Of a stretch of DNA of 64,000 bases, positions 1 through 7,061 are shown piece after piece (the first letter of the stretch is position 1; every line of letters starts with the position of its first letter). The stretch is from assembly GCA_012317185.1 (NCBI GenBank), contig CP048838.1, positions 186,001 through 250,000 on the forward strand, given 5' to 3'. The notes under the pieces are model-generated. The model searched no databases, had not been told where the DNA came from, and saw nothing but the letters and a program-made list of their open reading frames with translations. The DNA comes from [Clostridium] innocuum. Its GTDB lineage: Bacteria; Bacillota_I; Bacilli_A; Erysipelotrichales; Erysipelotrichaceae. A program made the translations under genes and the position numbers.

Positions 1-935
1 AGGAAATTAAAAGTCATCTCTCCTATATGATCAATCGCATCCTGTTTCATATGCCGCCGTCTGTATCCATGGATGAGAAAATAGAAGCGAATTATCCATT
101 TGCATATCAAATTTCAAAAAGTGCATGCGATGTGCTTGAACAAAAGCTTCAGGTACATATCAACGCACAGGAAATCGCATATCTGGCATTGTATTTCCAA
201 ATGGCGATACAGAAGAAGTACAATGCTTCTAAAAAATTCGGTGTTGTACGTTCCACTGGGAGATCCATTTCGAAATTAGTGGAGGACCGCATTCGACTCA
301 TGTTTTATGAAGGCTGTGAATTCATTGAAATAGAAGAGTCGCAAATCAGTGAACTCAATCCGGAAGAAATAAATGCAATCTTCACGCTTAACCCTATATA
401 CATAGACAGCAGAATACCGATTATACTTTTATCTAATATTTTTGATTCAGAATACATTGCACATATTGTAAATCAGGGAGAACAGAGAACCTTGCTTGCG
501 AACAGTGATATTGTCTATCATAAAAATATTATCGAAGTGAATGATCGAATACATGCATATAATCAGAATATCGTTGATATACTTGCAAATCTTTACAAGC
601 AGGAGCTTATCAACAAGGAATTCAAAGATGTCATACTTACATTGGATGAAAAAAAATTCAGCTATGTATCAGCTTATATGCCGCATGCAATTCTAAAGGG
701 TCAGAATAAATATCTATTAAGTATGACGCTATATCTTTCCGCAAAGAAAAAGCAGCAGTATCAGCTTATTTGTTTAATTGGAATACCGGAGAATGTACGC
801 GATGGAAAGGAATTTCTAATCGTTCAGATTTATGACTATATTTTTGATATTATCAATCAGTTTTCAGAAGCCTCACAACAAAGAAGCGATTTGAGAACAG
901 TCATTGAGAAATTGGAGAAAGAAGGTAATCTATGA
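1..935 (+). CDS. gutR: PRD-containing BglG-family regulator of the glucitol PTS operon (5' truncated)
   Basis: The reading frame is open to the left edge of the window, so only the C-terminal part (about 310 residues) is present. The visible part starts inside a PTS regulation domain: an HL..MINRI segment followed by NYPFAYQISKSACDVLEQ and the EIAYLALYFQMAI motif typical of PRDs. A region resembling the EIIB-like and EIIA-like tails of such regulators follows (RLMFYEGCEFIEIEESQI). The family senses PTS phosphorylation through PRD histidines and activates or antiterminates the linked operon. The stop codon overlaps the gutM start (ATGA), so it is co-transcribed with the transporter. The name gutR is by context only. 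Confidence 0.75.
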   Translation, partial: EIKSHLSYMINRILFHMPPSVSMDEKIEANYPFAYQISKSACDVLEQKLQVHINAQEIAYLALYFQMAIQKKYNASKKFGVVRSTGRSISKLVEDRIRLMFYEGCEFIEIEESQISELNPEEINAIFTLNPIYIDSRIPIILLSNIFDSEYIAHIVNQGEQRTLLANSDIVYHKNIIEVNDRIHAYNQNIVDILANLYKQELINKEFKDVILTLDEKKFSYVSAYMPHAILKGQNKYLLSMTLYLSAKKKQQYQLICLIGIPENVRDGKEFLIVQIYDYIFDIINQFSEASQQRSDLRTVIEKLEKEGNL

Positions 936-1327
936 GTTCACGGGATGTAATGGTGATAGCAGGACTATTTGTGGCTGCGTATTTACTGCAGTTCTATTTG
1001 TCATATCTGCAAATGAAGCATATAACAAAGCAATATCTTGAATTAACGGATAAATATAAGGGAGAATATTTCATTGGAATGAATCGTAAGAAAAAAATTG
1101 GCTGTAATCCTGTTGTGATTCTAGTGACAGATCATAGAAACATGATACAGGAATTCTATATGCTGGACGGTTTGCTTGTAACAGCTAGGATGAAGCGCGT
1201 GAATTTGGAAGAGGAGGTGGATATCGCAGAACTTGAACATCATAAGAATTATCTTAAAGGAAAAGTAGGGGAAAAGGGGTTTCGTGCTCTGCAGAATGCT
1301 GCTGAGAATATTATGAATTATTGTTAA
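932..1327 (+). CDS. gutM: Glucitol operon activator GutM
   Basis: A 131-residue protein with one N-terminal membrane segment (about residues 5-25) followed by a basic cytoplasmic-type domain. Size, N-terminal hydrophobic segment and position between the PRD regulator and SrlA match the GutM family, which assists activation of sorbitol PTS operons in Enterobacteria and Firmicutes. It overlaps the upstream regulator by 4 bases (ATGA) and sits 13 bases before the EIIC gene. Function is assigned from family and context; the mechanism of GutM in Gram-positives is not well defined. Confidence 0.8.
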   Translation: MSSRDVMVIAGLFVAAYLLQFYLSYLQMKHITKQYLELTDKYKGEYFIGMNRKKKIGCNPVVILVTDHRNMIQEFYMLDGLLVTARMKRVNLEEEVDIAELEHHKNYLKGKVGEKGFRALQNAAENIMNYC

Positions 1328-1340
1328 AGGAGATGAATTT

Positions 1341-1880
1341 ATGGATGTAATTGTTGAATTTGCGGAAGGCTTTATAGGGTTATTTAAAGCCGGAGCGGAA
1401 ACGCTGGTTGGAAATATCACAGGGATATTACCACTGCTTGCGGTTATTATCACAGTATTAAACGCATTGATGGCTCTGATTGGTGAGGAACGGGTTGCAA
1501 AGATTTCTAAATATGCAGGAAAGAGTGTGCTCATACGTTATTCTTTACTGCCTATTGTATTTACCTTTACAATGGGCTCACCCACCAACTTTGCTATGGG
1601 AAAACTATTGGATGAGAAATATAAACCGGCATATTGTGATTCTCTGACAGGTATGGGACATCCGTTTACAGGATTATTTCCACACACAAACCCGGCTGAA
1701 TTGTTTGTATTTCTCGGTGTGGCACAGGGTATAACCAAGCTTGGCTTAGGGACTACGGAATTAGCTGTACGCTATTTGCTGGCTGGAATTCTGTTGGGCT
1801 TATGCAGGGGTATTATTACAGAAAAGGTATATAAAATGATGTTGAACAGAAAACGGAAAGCGTTGCATAACGGGGAATAG
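1341..1880 (+). CDS. srlA: PTS glucitol/sorbitol-type transporter EIIC subunit
   Basis: A 179-residue polytopic membrane protein, close to the 187 residues of E. coli SrlA. The middle of the protein (TFTMGSPTNFAMGKLLDEKY and GMGHPFTGLFPHTNPAEL) matches the conserved SrlA core that binds polyol. A good ribosome binding site (AAAGGAG) lies 7-8 bases before the ATG. It forms the translocation pathway together with the EIIC2 half encoded next. The real substrate may be a polyol other than sorbitol, because no sorbitol-6-phosphate dehydrogenase gene is in the operon. Confidence 0.9.
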   Translation: MDVIVEFAEGFIGLFKAGAETLVGNITGILPLLAVIITVLNALMALIGEERVAKISKYAGKSVLIRYSLLPIVFTFTMGSPTNFAMGKLLDEKYKPAYCDSLTGMGHPFTGLFPHTNPAELFVFLGVAQGITKLGLGTTELAVRYLLAGILLGLCRGIITEKVYKMMLNRKRKALHNGE

Positions 1881-1900
1881 AAAGGCGGTTGAATGAGTGT

Positions 1901-2449
1901 ATGAATAAATTTATAGATATGGTTTCAAATATAGCAACGAAGTTTGGTAACGGCTTTGGTAATGTAACTGCTGTATTATTTCAAGCAGGAAGAGATACTG
2001 TCGATATGATTCTGCATACAGTGCTTCCCTTCATGATTTTTGTATCAGCATTGGTAGGTATTATTTCTACTTCAGGAATAGGAGATATCATCGCGCATTT
2101 TCTGACACCGCTTGCCGGTACACTACCGGGCTTGTTCGTATTATCGTTTATTTGCAGTATGCCGTTTTTGTCACCTATCTTAGGACCGGGAGCTGTAATC
2201 GCACAGGTTGTAGGTGTACTTATCGGTACCGAAATCGGAAGTGGTAATATTTCACCACAGCTCTCTCTGCCTGCGCTGTTTGCCATCAACTCACAGGTCG
2301 CAGCGGATTTTCTTCCGGTAGCATTAAGTCTGGCGGATGCCGATCCTGAAACGATTGAGATTGGTGTGCCGTCTATTTTAATGGCAAGGGTAGTAACCGG
2401 TCCACTGGGAGTGCTTATAGGATATTTACTTTCCATCGGTTTGTATTAA
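1901..2449 (+). CDS. srlE: PTS glucitol-type EIIC2: stand-alone C-terminal half of SrlE
   Basis: This 182-residue membrane protein corresponds only to the C-terminal membrane half of E. coli SrlE: the motifs AVLFQAGRDTVD, LPFMIFVSALVGI, LSPILGPGAVIAQVVGVLIG and LPALFAINSQVAADFLPV are all there. The phosphorylatable EIIB part is missing and is encoded as a separate gene downstream. An in-frame TTG lies at 1889, but it directly abuts the AAAGGCGG ribosome binding site, so the ATG at 1901 is the better start. No frameshift links it to the next gene; 57 bases or more separate them. The split and the gene order are unusual (see findings). Confidence 0.85.
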   Translation: MNKFIDMVSNIATKFGNGFGNVTAVLFQAGRDTVDMILHTVLPFMIFVSALVGIISTSGIGDIIAHFLTPLAGTLPGLFVLSFICSMPFLSPILGPGAVIAQVVGVLIGTEIGSGNISPQLSLPALFAINSQVAADFLPVALSLADADPETIEIGVPSILMARVVTGPLGVLIGYLLSIGLY

Positions 2450-2539
2450 AAGGATTGTAGCGTATAAGAGAAATAAAGCTTTGTAAAATGAGCAGTAATA
2501 ATATGTATGCTTGCGTACAGCAAGAGAATGGAGGAAATG

Positions 2540-2911
2540 ATGAACCAGATTATAATTACAAAGGGCAGTGGTGGTTATGGCGGCCCGTTAGTGATTAAGC
2601 CTACAGATAAAAAAAATAAAGTGATGTATATAACTGGAGGAAATGAACCGGCTATATTAAAGCGCATTGTTGAACTGACAGGCTTGATTCCTGTTAATGG
2701 ATTTAAGACGAAGGTTCCGGATGAGGAGATAGCTGTGGCAATCGTAGACTGTGGAGGTGTTGTGCGCTGTGGTGTTTATCCGCAAAAAGGCATTCCAACT
2801 GTGAATACTAGAAATACGGGAAAAGCAGGGCCGTTTGCTAAATTCATCACTCCGGAAATATATGTATCTGGAGTTACAAAAGATCATCAGATACAGCTAT
2901 TGGAGGAGTAA
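2540..2911 (+). CDS. srlE: PTS glucitol-type EIIB: stand-alone N-terminal half of SrlE
   Basis: About 123 residues matching the cytoplasmic N-terminal half of E. coli SrlE (start ITKGSGGYGGPLVIKP; centre IAVAIVDCGGVVRCGVYP). The Cys in VVDCGG/RCGVYP context is the expected phosphorylation site that receives phosphate from EIIA. The frame is open from 2507, but the GGAGGA at 2530-2535 favours ATG 2540 (or 2537). It is encoded after, not before, the membrane half. Its stop is immediately followed by the EIIA gene, so EIIB and EIIA are probably translationally coupled. Confidence 0.85.
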   Translation: MNQIIITKGSGGYGGPLVIKPTDKKNKVMYITGGNEPAILKRIVELTGLIPVNGFKTKVPDEEIAVAIVDCGGVVRCGVYPQKGIPTVNTRNTGKAGPFAKFITPEIYVSGVTKDHQIQLLEE

Positions 2912-2917
2912 GTGCCT

Positions 2918-3301
2918 ATGGATTTCAAAGTAAATACGAGGGTGAAGGAAGTTGGTTCCGATGCTATAGGCTTTGTAAAAGAAAATATGATACTTTTCTT
3001 TGGAGATATGGCACCGGAAGATCTCCGTCAATACTGCTTTATTTTAAATTCACATGAGCTTTATGAAGAAATACAGTCGGGAGATTTACTATTGATTGAC
3101 GGATATGTATATACGATTGAAGAAGTAGGAAGTGTGGCTAATGAGAATTTCAAAAATCTTGGTCATATTACCTTGCATTTTCAGTATGATGAAAGCGAAA
3201 TCCTTGGAGGTAGTATTTATTTGAAAGAGCCTTTGACACATGAATTGCATAAGGATTCCATAATCGCTGTAAAATCAGCCAGCATGCAGGATAAATCATA
3301 A
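2918..3301 (+). CDS. srlB: PTS glucitol/sorbitol-type EIIA
   Basis: A 127-residue soluble protein. The segment APEDLRQYCFILNSHEL followed by VGSVANENFKNLGHITLHF is the SrlB/GutB signature; E. coli SrlB has 123 residues. It carries phosphate from HPr to EIIB. Two starts are possible: GTG at 2912 directly after the EIIB stop, or ATG at 2918; the TGGAGGAG just upstream serves either, and ATG 2918 is preferred for codon choice. It completes the IIC-IIC2-IIB-IIA set of this PTS. Confidence 0.88.
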   Translation: MDFKVNTRVKEVGSDAIGFVKENMILFFGDMAPEDLRQYCFILNSHELYEEIQSGDLLLIDGYVYTIEEVGSVANENFKNLGHITLHFQYDESEILGGSIYLKEPLTHELHKDSIIAVKSASMQDKS

Positions 3302-3317
3302 AGTGAGGAGAAGGGGT

Positions 3318-4250
3318 ATGAAAGTAGTGATAACCCCGAGAGGGTTTGCGAATTACGGTCTGGATCAGGTGGAGCGAATGAAGTCCAAGGGTCTGGAGGT
3401 ACATTACAATGCCACGGGTAAGGCATATACACATGAGGAGTTTAAAGCACTGGCGAAGGATGCCGATGCCATTATCGTCGGTGTGGATAAAATGGACAGA
3501 GAAATGATGGAGGGCTGCCCGAATCTGAAGGCGGTCTGCAAGTTCGGTGTCGGAACGGATAATATCGATCTGGATTATGCAAAAGAGCGTAATATCCATG
3601 TCGGACGCTGTGTGGGAAGCAATTCCCGCTCCGTTGCAGAGCATGTACTGTCTATGATGTTTATGGAAGCAAAGAATCTGTATACGAGTGTAAGGGATGT
3701 GAAGCATCATGGCTGGAATAAACCGACAGGCAGAGAGATCTATGGAAAGAAGCTGGGAATCATCGGCTTTGGAATGATCGGCAAGTATCTTGCCGAGTAT
3801 GCTTACGGCTGTGGCATGGAGGTATATGCCTATGATGCCTTTGCAATCGCAGAGGAAACCGCAAGGCAGTACCATGCACAGATTTCCACACTGGAGGATA
3901 TCCTTACAGACTGTGATTATATCTCTTTACACGTACCGCTTCTGGAGTCCACACGGAATATGATTTCCACAGAGGAATTCAAAAAAATGAAGAAGGATGC
4001 CTGCCTGCTGAATGCAGCACGCGGCGGTATCGTGGATGAGGAAGCTTTATATGAAGCATTGAAGAAGAAAGAGATACGAAGTGCATGCTTTGATGTGTAC
4101 AGCAGCGAACCTCCAAGGGAAGATGATAAGCTGCTTACACTGGATAATTTCCTGTTAACGCCGCACACAGCCGCAAGAAGCATGGAAAGTGAACAGCGAA
4201 CCTGTGCAATGTCTATGGACATCATACTGGAACAGCTGATAGGGAACTAG
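3318..4250 (+). CDS. D-isomer-specific 2-hydroxyacid dehydrogenase (phosphoglycerate dehydrogenase-like)
   Basis: A 310-residue NAD-dependent dehydrogenase. The Rossmann motif LGIIGFGMIG (about residue 147), the NAARGGIVDEEAL segment with the catalytic Arg region, the Glu of SSEPP and the catalytic His in LTPHTAA are intact. It lacks the C-terminal ACT domain of SerA, so it is a short form acting on some 2-hydroxy/2-keto acid. The frame is open from 3303 (GTG), but GAGGAG-AAGGGG places the start at ATG 3318. It lies 17 bases after the PTS genes in the same operon, suggesting a role in breaking down the imported compound. The segment from here to 5759 looks visibly more GC-rich than the PTS genes before it. 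Confidence 0.85.
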   Translation: MKVVITPRGFANYGLDQVERMKSKGLEVHYNATGKAYTHEEFKALAKDADAIIVGVDKMDREMMEGCPNLKAVCKFGVGTDNIDLDYAKERNIHVGRCVGSNSRSVAEHVLSMMFMEAKNLYTSVRDVKHHGWNKPTGREIYGKKLGIIGFGMIGKYLAEYAYGCGMEVYAYDAFAIAEETARQYHAQISTLEDILTDCDYISLHVPLLESTRNMISTEEFKKMKKDACLLNAARGGIVDEEALYEALKKKEIRSACFDVYSSEPPREDDKLLTLDNFLLTPHTAARSMESEQRTCAMSMDIILEQLIGN

Positions 4251-4258
4251 GTGAATAT

Positions 4259-4879
4259 ATGATAGAATGTGTAAAAGAATATCTGAGCAATATTACATCG
4301 GAATTAGGGAAAAATATAGAAGATATGGATATGGAAAGCATTGAACGTGCAGCCCATATCATAATGGAAAGTGAAAAGCAGGGAGGACGGATCCATGTCA
4401 CGGGAATCGGAAAGCCGGGGCATGTGGCAGGCTATATCGCATCCTTGCTGTCTTCCACAGGAACGAGTGCCTATGAGCTGCATGGAACAGAGGCCGTTCA
4501 CGGATCCAGCGGTCAGGTGAAAAAAGGAGATGTGGTGATTGCCATATCCAACAGCGGAGAAACGATGGAACTGGAGGCAACCGTACAGACACTTATAGCA
4601 AACGGAGCACACATCATCAGCTGTACAGGAAATCCGCAATCGACGCTGGCAAAGCAGTCGGAGGTATGTCTGGTAGCGCATGTGGATGAAGAAGGGGATG
4701 CGCTGAACAAGCCGCCGCGTGCTTCCATCCTGTCGGAGATCCTCATCCTGCAATGTCTGAGCGTAGTCTTGCAGGAAGCGAAGAAGCTGGATTTAAACCA
4801 GTATGTGAAATGGCATCCGGGCGGAAGTCTTGGTAAGAGTATATTATGCAGGAATGAGAAGGAGAGTAGTCATGTTTGA
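4259..4879 (+). CDS. SIS-domain sugar-phosphate isomerase, KpsF/GutQ-like without CBS domains
   Basis: A 206-residue single SIS domain: HVTGIGKPGHVAGYIASL, the AISNSGET phosphosugar loop and the KWHPGGSLGK tail that is typical of KpsF/GutQ arabinose-5-phosphate isomerases. E. coli GutQ is about 321 residues and carries two CBS domains after the SIS domain; these are absent here. GutQ is also encoded in the E. coli sorbitol operon, so the neighbourhood is conserved. Reaction is inferred: ketose/aldose phosphate isomerisation. Its 3' end overlaps the next gene by 8 bases. Confidence 0.82.
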   Translation: MIECVKEYLSNITSELGKNIEDMDMESIERAAHIIMESEKQGGRIHVTGIGKPGHVAGYIASLLSSTGTSAYELHGTEAVHGSSGQVKKGDVVIAISNSGETMELEATVQTLIANGAHIISCTGNPQSTLAKQSEVCLVAHVDEEGDALNKPPRASILSEILILQCLSVVLQEAKKLDLNQYVKWHPGGSLGKSILCRNEKESSHV

Positions 4880-5759
4880 CGGAATCATAACACCAATCGT
4901 AACACCGTTTCATCGTGATGAGGAACAGAGTATCAACTATGAAGCGACAAAGCAGCTGATCGATCATTTGATCGCTAAGGGCGTTAAGGGAATCTTCATC
5001 CTTGGAAGCAATGGAGAGTTTCATGTGATCGAGGAAGCGGAAAAAATAGAATTTGCCGAAAAGGTGATCGGGATGGTTGACCACCGTGTGCCGGTCTATG
5101 TAGGGACAGGGGCATGCAGCACAAAGGAAACCATCCGTCTGTCAAAGAAGATGGAGGAGCTGGGTGCGGATGCTCTGAGTGTCATCACACCGTATTTTCT
5201 GACACCGACAGAGGAAGAGCTGGTACAGCATTTTACAGCGGTTGCGGAAAGTGTAAGTATTCCCATCATTCTCTACAACATCCCAAAGGCAACAGGCTGT
5301 AATTTAAGCGCAGAGGTCGTGGGACGTCTGGCAGAGGTAGAAAACATTCGCGGTATCAAGGACAGCAGCGGAAAGGAAGAAAATCTGAAAGCATACGCAG
5401 AGCTTGCGAAGCGGGATGATTTTGATCTGCTGATCGGTTCGGATTCCAAAATCAGCTATGGCTATGCTTTGGGGGCAAGCGGTGCCGTGGCAGGAACCTC
5501 CAATGTGATAACGGAGGTGCTGGTGGAGCTGGACAGGGCACTGCGTAAGGGAGAAACAGAAAAAGCAGAGGAACTGCAGAAGGACATTGATGTACTGCGC
5601 GGCGTATTGAAGCTGGGAACGGTACCGGTTGTCATGAAGCGTGCGGCAGAGCTGGCAGGGATTGCGGAAATCGGACCGGCAAGAAAGCCGGTACTGGAAT
5701 GTAGTGCACAGGATGATGAGAAAATCAAAGAGATGCTGCAGCATTATCATTTATTATAA
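4872..5759 (+). CDS. DapA-family aldolase/lyase (dihydrodipicolinate synthase or 2-keto-3-deoxy sugar acid aldolase type)
   Basis: A 295-residue TIM-barrel class I aldolase. Seen: LGSNGEFH (pyruvate carboxylate-binding loop), ILYNIPKATG with the catalytic Tyr, and IRGIKDSSG with the Schiff-base Lys. The frame is open from 4830, but the AAGGAGAG motif at about 4859 fixes ATG 4872, overlapping the SIS gene. The family includes DHDPS, N-acetylneuraminate lyase, KDG aldolase and related enzymes. In a PTS operon with a hydroxyacid dehydrogenase and a sugar-phosphate isomerase a catabolic aldolase is more likely than lysine biosynthesis. Exact substrate is not readable. Confidence 0.8.
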   Translation: MFDGIITPIVTPFHRDEEQSINYEATKQLIDHLIAKGVKGIFILGSNGEFHVIEEAEKIEFAEKVIGMVDHRVPVYVGTGACSTKETIRLSKKMEELGADALSVITPYFLTPTEEELVQHFTAVAESVSIPIILYNIPKATGCNLSAEVVGRLAEVENIRGIKDSSGKEENLKAYAELAKRDDFDLLIGSDSKISYGYALGASGAVAGTSNVITEVLVELDRALRKGETEKAEELQKDIDVLRGVLKLGTVPVVMKRAAELAGIAEIGPARKPVLECSAQDDEKIKEMLQHYHLL

Positions 5760-5804
5760 AAAAGACCTGTATCCTTTTGGAATATGCTTAAATAAGGTTT
5801 AAGA

Positions 5805-5856
5805 AAAGAGGAATTCAAACTATTGGTGTTCATCCATAGATATTGAATTCCTTTTG
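5805..5856 (+). terminator. Long hairpin terminator of the glucitol-type operon
   Basis: Arms AGGAATTCAA (5809-5818) and TTGAATTCCT (5843-5852) pair perfectly, with an inner CTAT/ATAG pairing, and are followed by TTTT. It lies 50 bases after the aldolase stop. Confidence 0.7.
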
Positions 5857-5882
5857 CTGTAGGCATATGAAATACAGAAGGA

Positions 5883-5907
5883 ATGCTGATATTCAGCATT
5901 TTTTTGT
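5883..5907 (+). terminator. Second intrinsic terminator
   Basis: Perfect short hairpin ATGCTGA-TAT-TCAGCAT followed by seven T. It lies in tandem behind the first terminator and would stop residual read-through. Confidence 0.75.
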
Positions 5908-5976
5908 TAAGAAAGGGAGCTTTGTTTACTATCGCAGCCATGCATACACGATTTCAGCTATGATATTTAAAACAGC

Positions 5977-6094
5977 TTCTTTCATTCTTTAGGTTGTTTG
6001 CAAAAGGGAGACTTCAGCTTCTATTGATAAATACAATACAATAGTGTTGAAGTCTCTCTGTTTTATATTTACTCACAATCGAGAAAGAACCTAA
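5977..6094. repeat. Palindromic interspersed repeat, copy 1
   Basis: About 118 bp element also found at 25655-25768 in the same orientation. It contains an internal hairpin (GGGAGACTTCA... with a complementary ...TGAAGTCTC) and ends in GAGAAAGAACCTA. Shared stretches include TGTTTGCAAAAGGGAGA and ACTCACAATCGAGAAAGAAC. No reading frame inside; it resembles a small non-autonomous element or a REP/BIME-like intergenic repeat. The rest of the gap 5908-6203 shows no gene. Confidence 0.75.
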
Positions 6095-6203
6095 GATATA
6101 GCAGCTTTCTTCTTCTATCAGTATGAGCGAAGAGTAACCTATTTCTTTGTTGACAGTTAAACACTTTCCTCTTACAATGAAGCAGATGAAGGGTTGTGAG
6201 ATT

Positions 6204-6959
6204 ATGAAGGCATTGGCGAGTGATTTTGATGGAACGCTGTATCTGCATGATGCAGCAGAAAGCTATCGTGAAGGGGATATAGCAGGAATCGGGCAGCTGC
6301 AGAAGCAGGGCTGTCTGTTCGGTCTTTGTACCGGGCGTCCTTTATGGGGTATTACAGCATTTCTTTCTAAGCGACTGCATCCTGATTTTTATATCGTAAG
6401 CAGCGGAGCAATGATACTGGACAGAAATCAAAGGATATTGTTTGAAAGCTGTCTTTTACCTGAAACTGCAAAGCGGCTCAGTATGCTTACGAAAGATGTG
6501 GAAAGCACCGCTATTCAGGCTGGCGGGAACATCTATGCATATAAGAAAGCAAGAGCATTTACAGATATTCCAGTCATTCACGATATAGAAGAAATAAAGG
6601 GGCAGCAAATACACGGATTATCCTTTCGCATGACAGACGAGGCAGCCGCAGAACAGTTATGCAGTTCTCTTGAAAAGCAATTTCCGGACACCTGTGCCGC
6701 ATTCCAGAATCAGAATTTCGTTGATGTGGTACCTTACGGCTGTTCCAAGGGAAAGGCGCTTTTGAAGCTGAAAAAGCTTATGAATCTGGACAGCTGCTAT
6801 GGCATTGGAGATTCCTACAATGATATCCCCATGCTGCAGGATGCAGATGTATCCTTTACCTTTCATGCTTCTCCTAAGAAGGTAAAAGAAGCAGCCGATC
6901 ACCTGGTGGATTCTGTAGGTGAAGCGATTCAATCCTATATGCTAAGGAAGGAAAATTAA
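6204..6959 (+). CDS. Cof-type HAD-IIB family hydrolase (sugar-phosphate phosphatase)
   Basis: A 251-residue HAD phosphatase. Motif I is KALASDFDGTLY at residues 2-13, motif II around LCTGRP, the conserved Lys in CSKGKALLKL, and motif IV GDSYNDIPML. The cap arrangement is that of the Cof/IIB class, which dephosphorylates small phospho-sugars, FMN or PLP-like compounds. The frame is open from 6147 but motif I must lie at the N-terminus, so ATG 6204 is chosen; the ribosome binding site (AAGGG) is weak. Monocistronic and convergent with the NSS transporter. Confidence 0.88.
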   Translation: MKALASDFDGTLYLHDAAESYREGDIAGIGQLQKQGCLFGLCTGRPLWGITAFLSKRLHPDFYIVSSGAMILDRNQRILFESCLLPETAKRLSMLTKDVESTAIQAGGNIYAYKKARAFTDIPVIHDIEEIKGQQIHGLSFRMTDEAAAEQLCSSLEKQFPDTCAAFQNQNFVDVVPYGCSKGKALLKLKKLMNLDSCYGIGDSYNDIPMLQDADVSFTFHASPKKVKEAADHLVDSVGEAIQSYMLRKEN

Positions 6960-6991
6960 ATCCGTTCCTGGTGGTAATAGTTTAATAACCG

Positions 6992-7024
6992 TAAAAAAGG
7001 TTCCTTTAAATTTTAAGGAACCCC
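6992..7024 (-). terminator. Terminator between HAD gene and NSS transporter
   Basis: Hairpin GGTTCCTT/AAGGAACC (6999-7022). Read on the minus strand it is followed by a run of T (6993-6998 complement), a good terminator for the transporter; on the plus strand the tail is CCCCTTT, so it may be partly bidirectional. Confidence 0.7.
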
Positions 7025-7061
7025 CTTTCATATCTTACTCACGTTGCTTCTGTGAGCAGGC

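Noticed and set aside
3168..3875. 235-aa minus-strand frame opposite the EIIA and dehydrogenase genes
   Set aside because: Shadow of two well-supported plus-strand genes; low-complexity His/Cys/Leu composition.
4872..5759. dapA of lysine biosynthesis
   Set aside because: Key aldolase residues are present, but the operon context is a PTS with catabolic enzymes, so a biosynthetic name is not justified.
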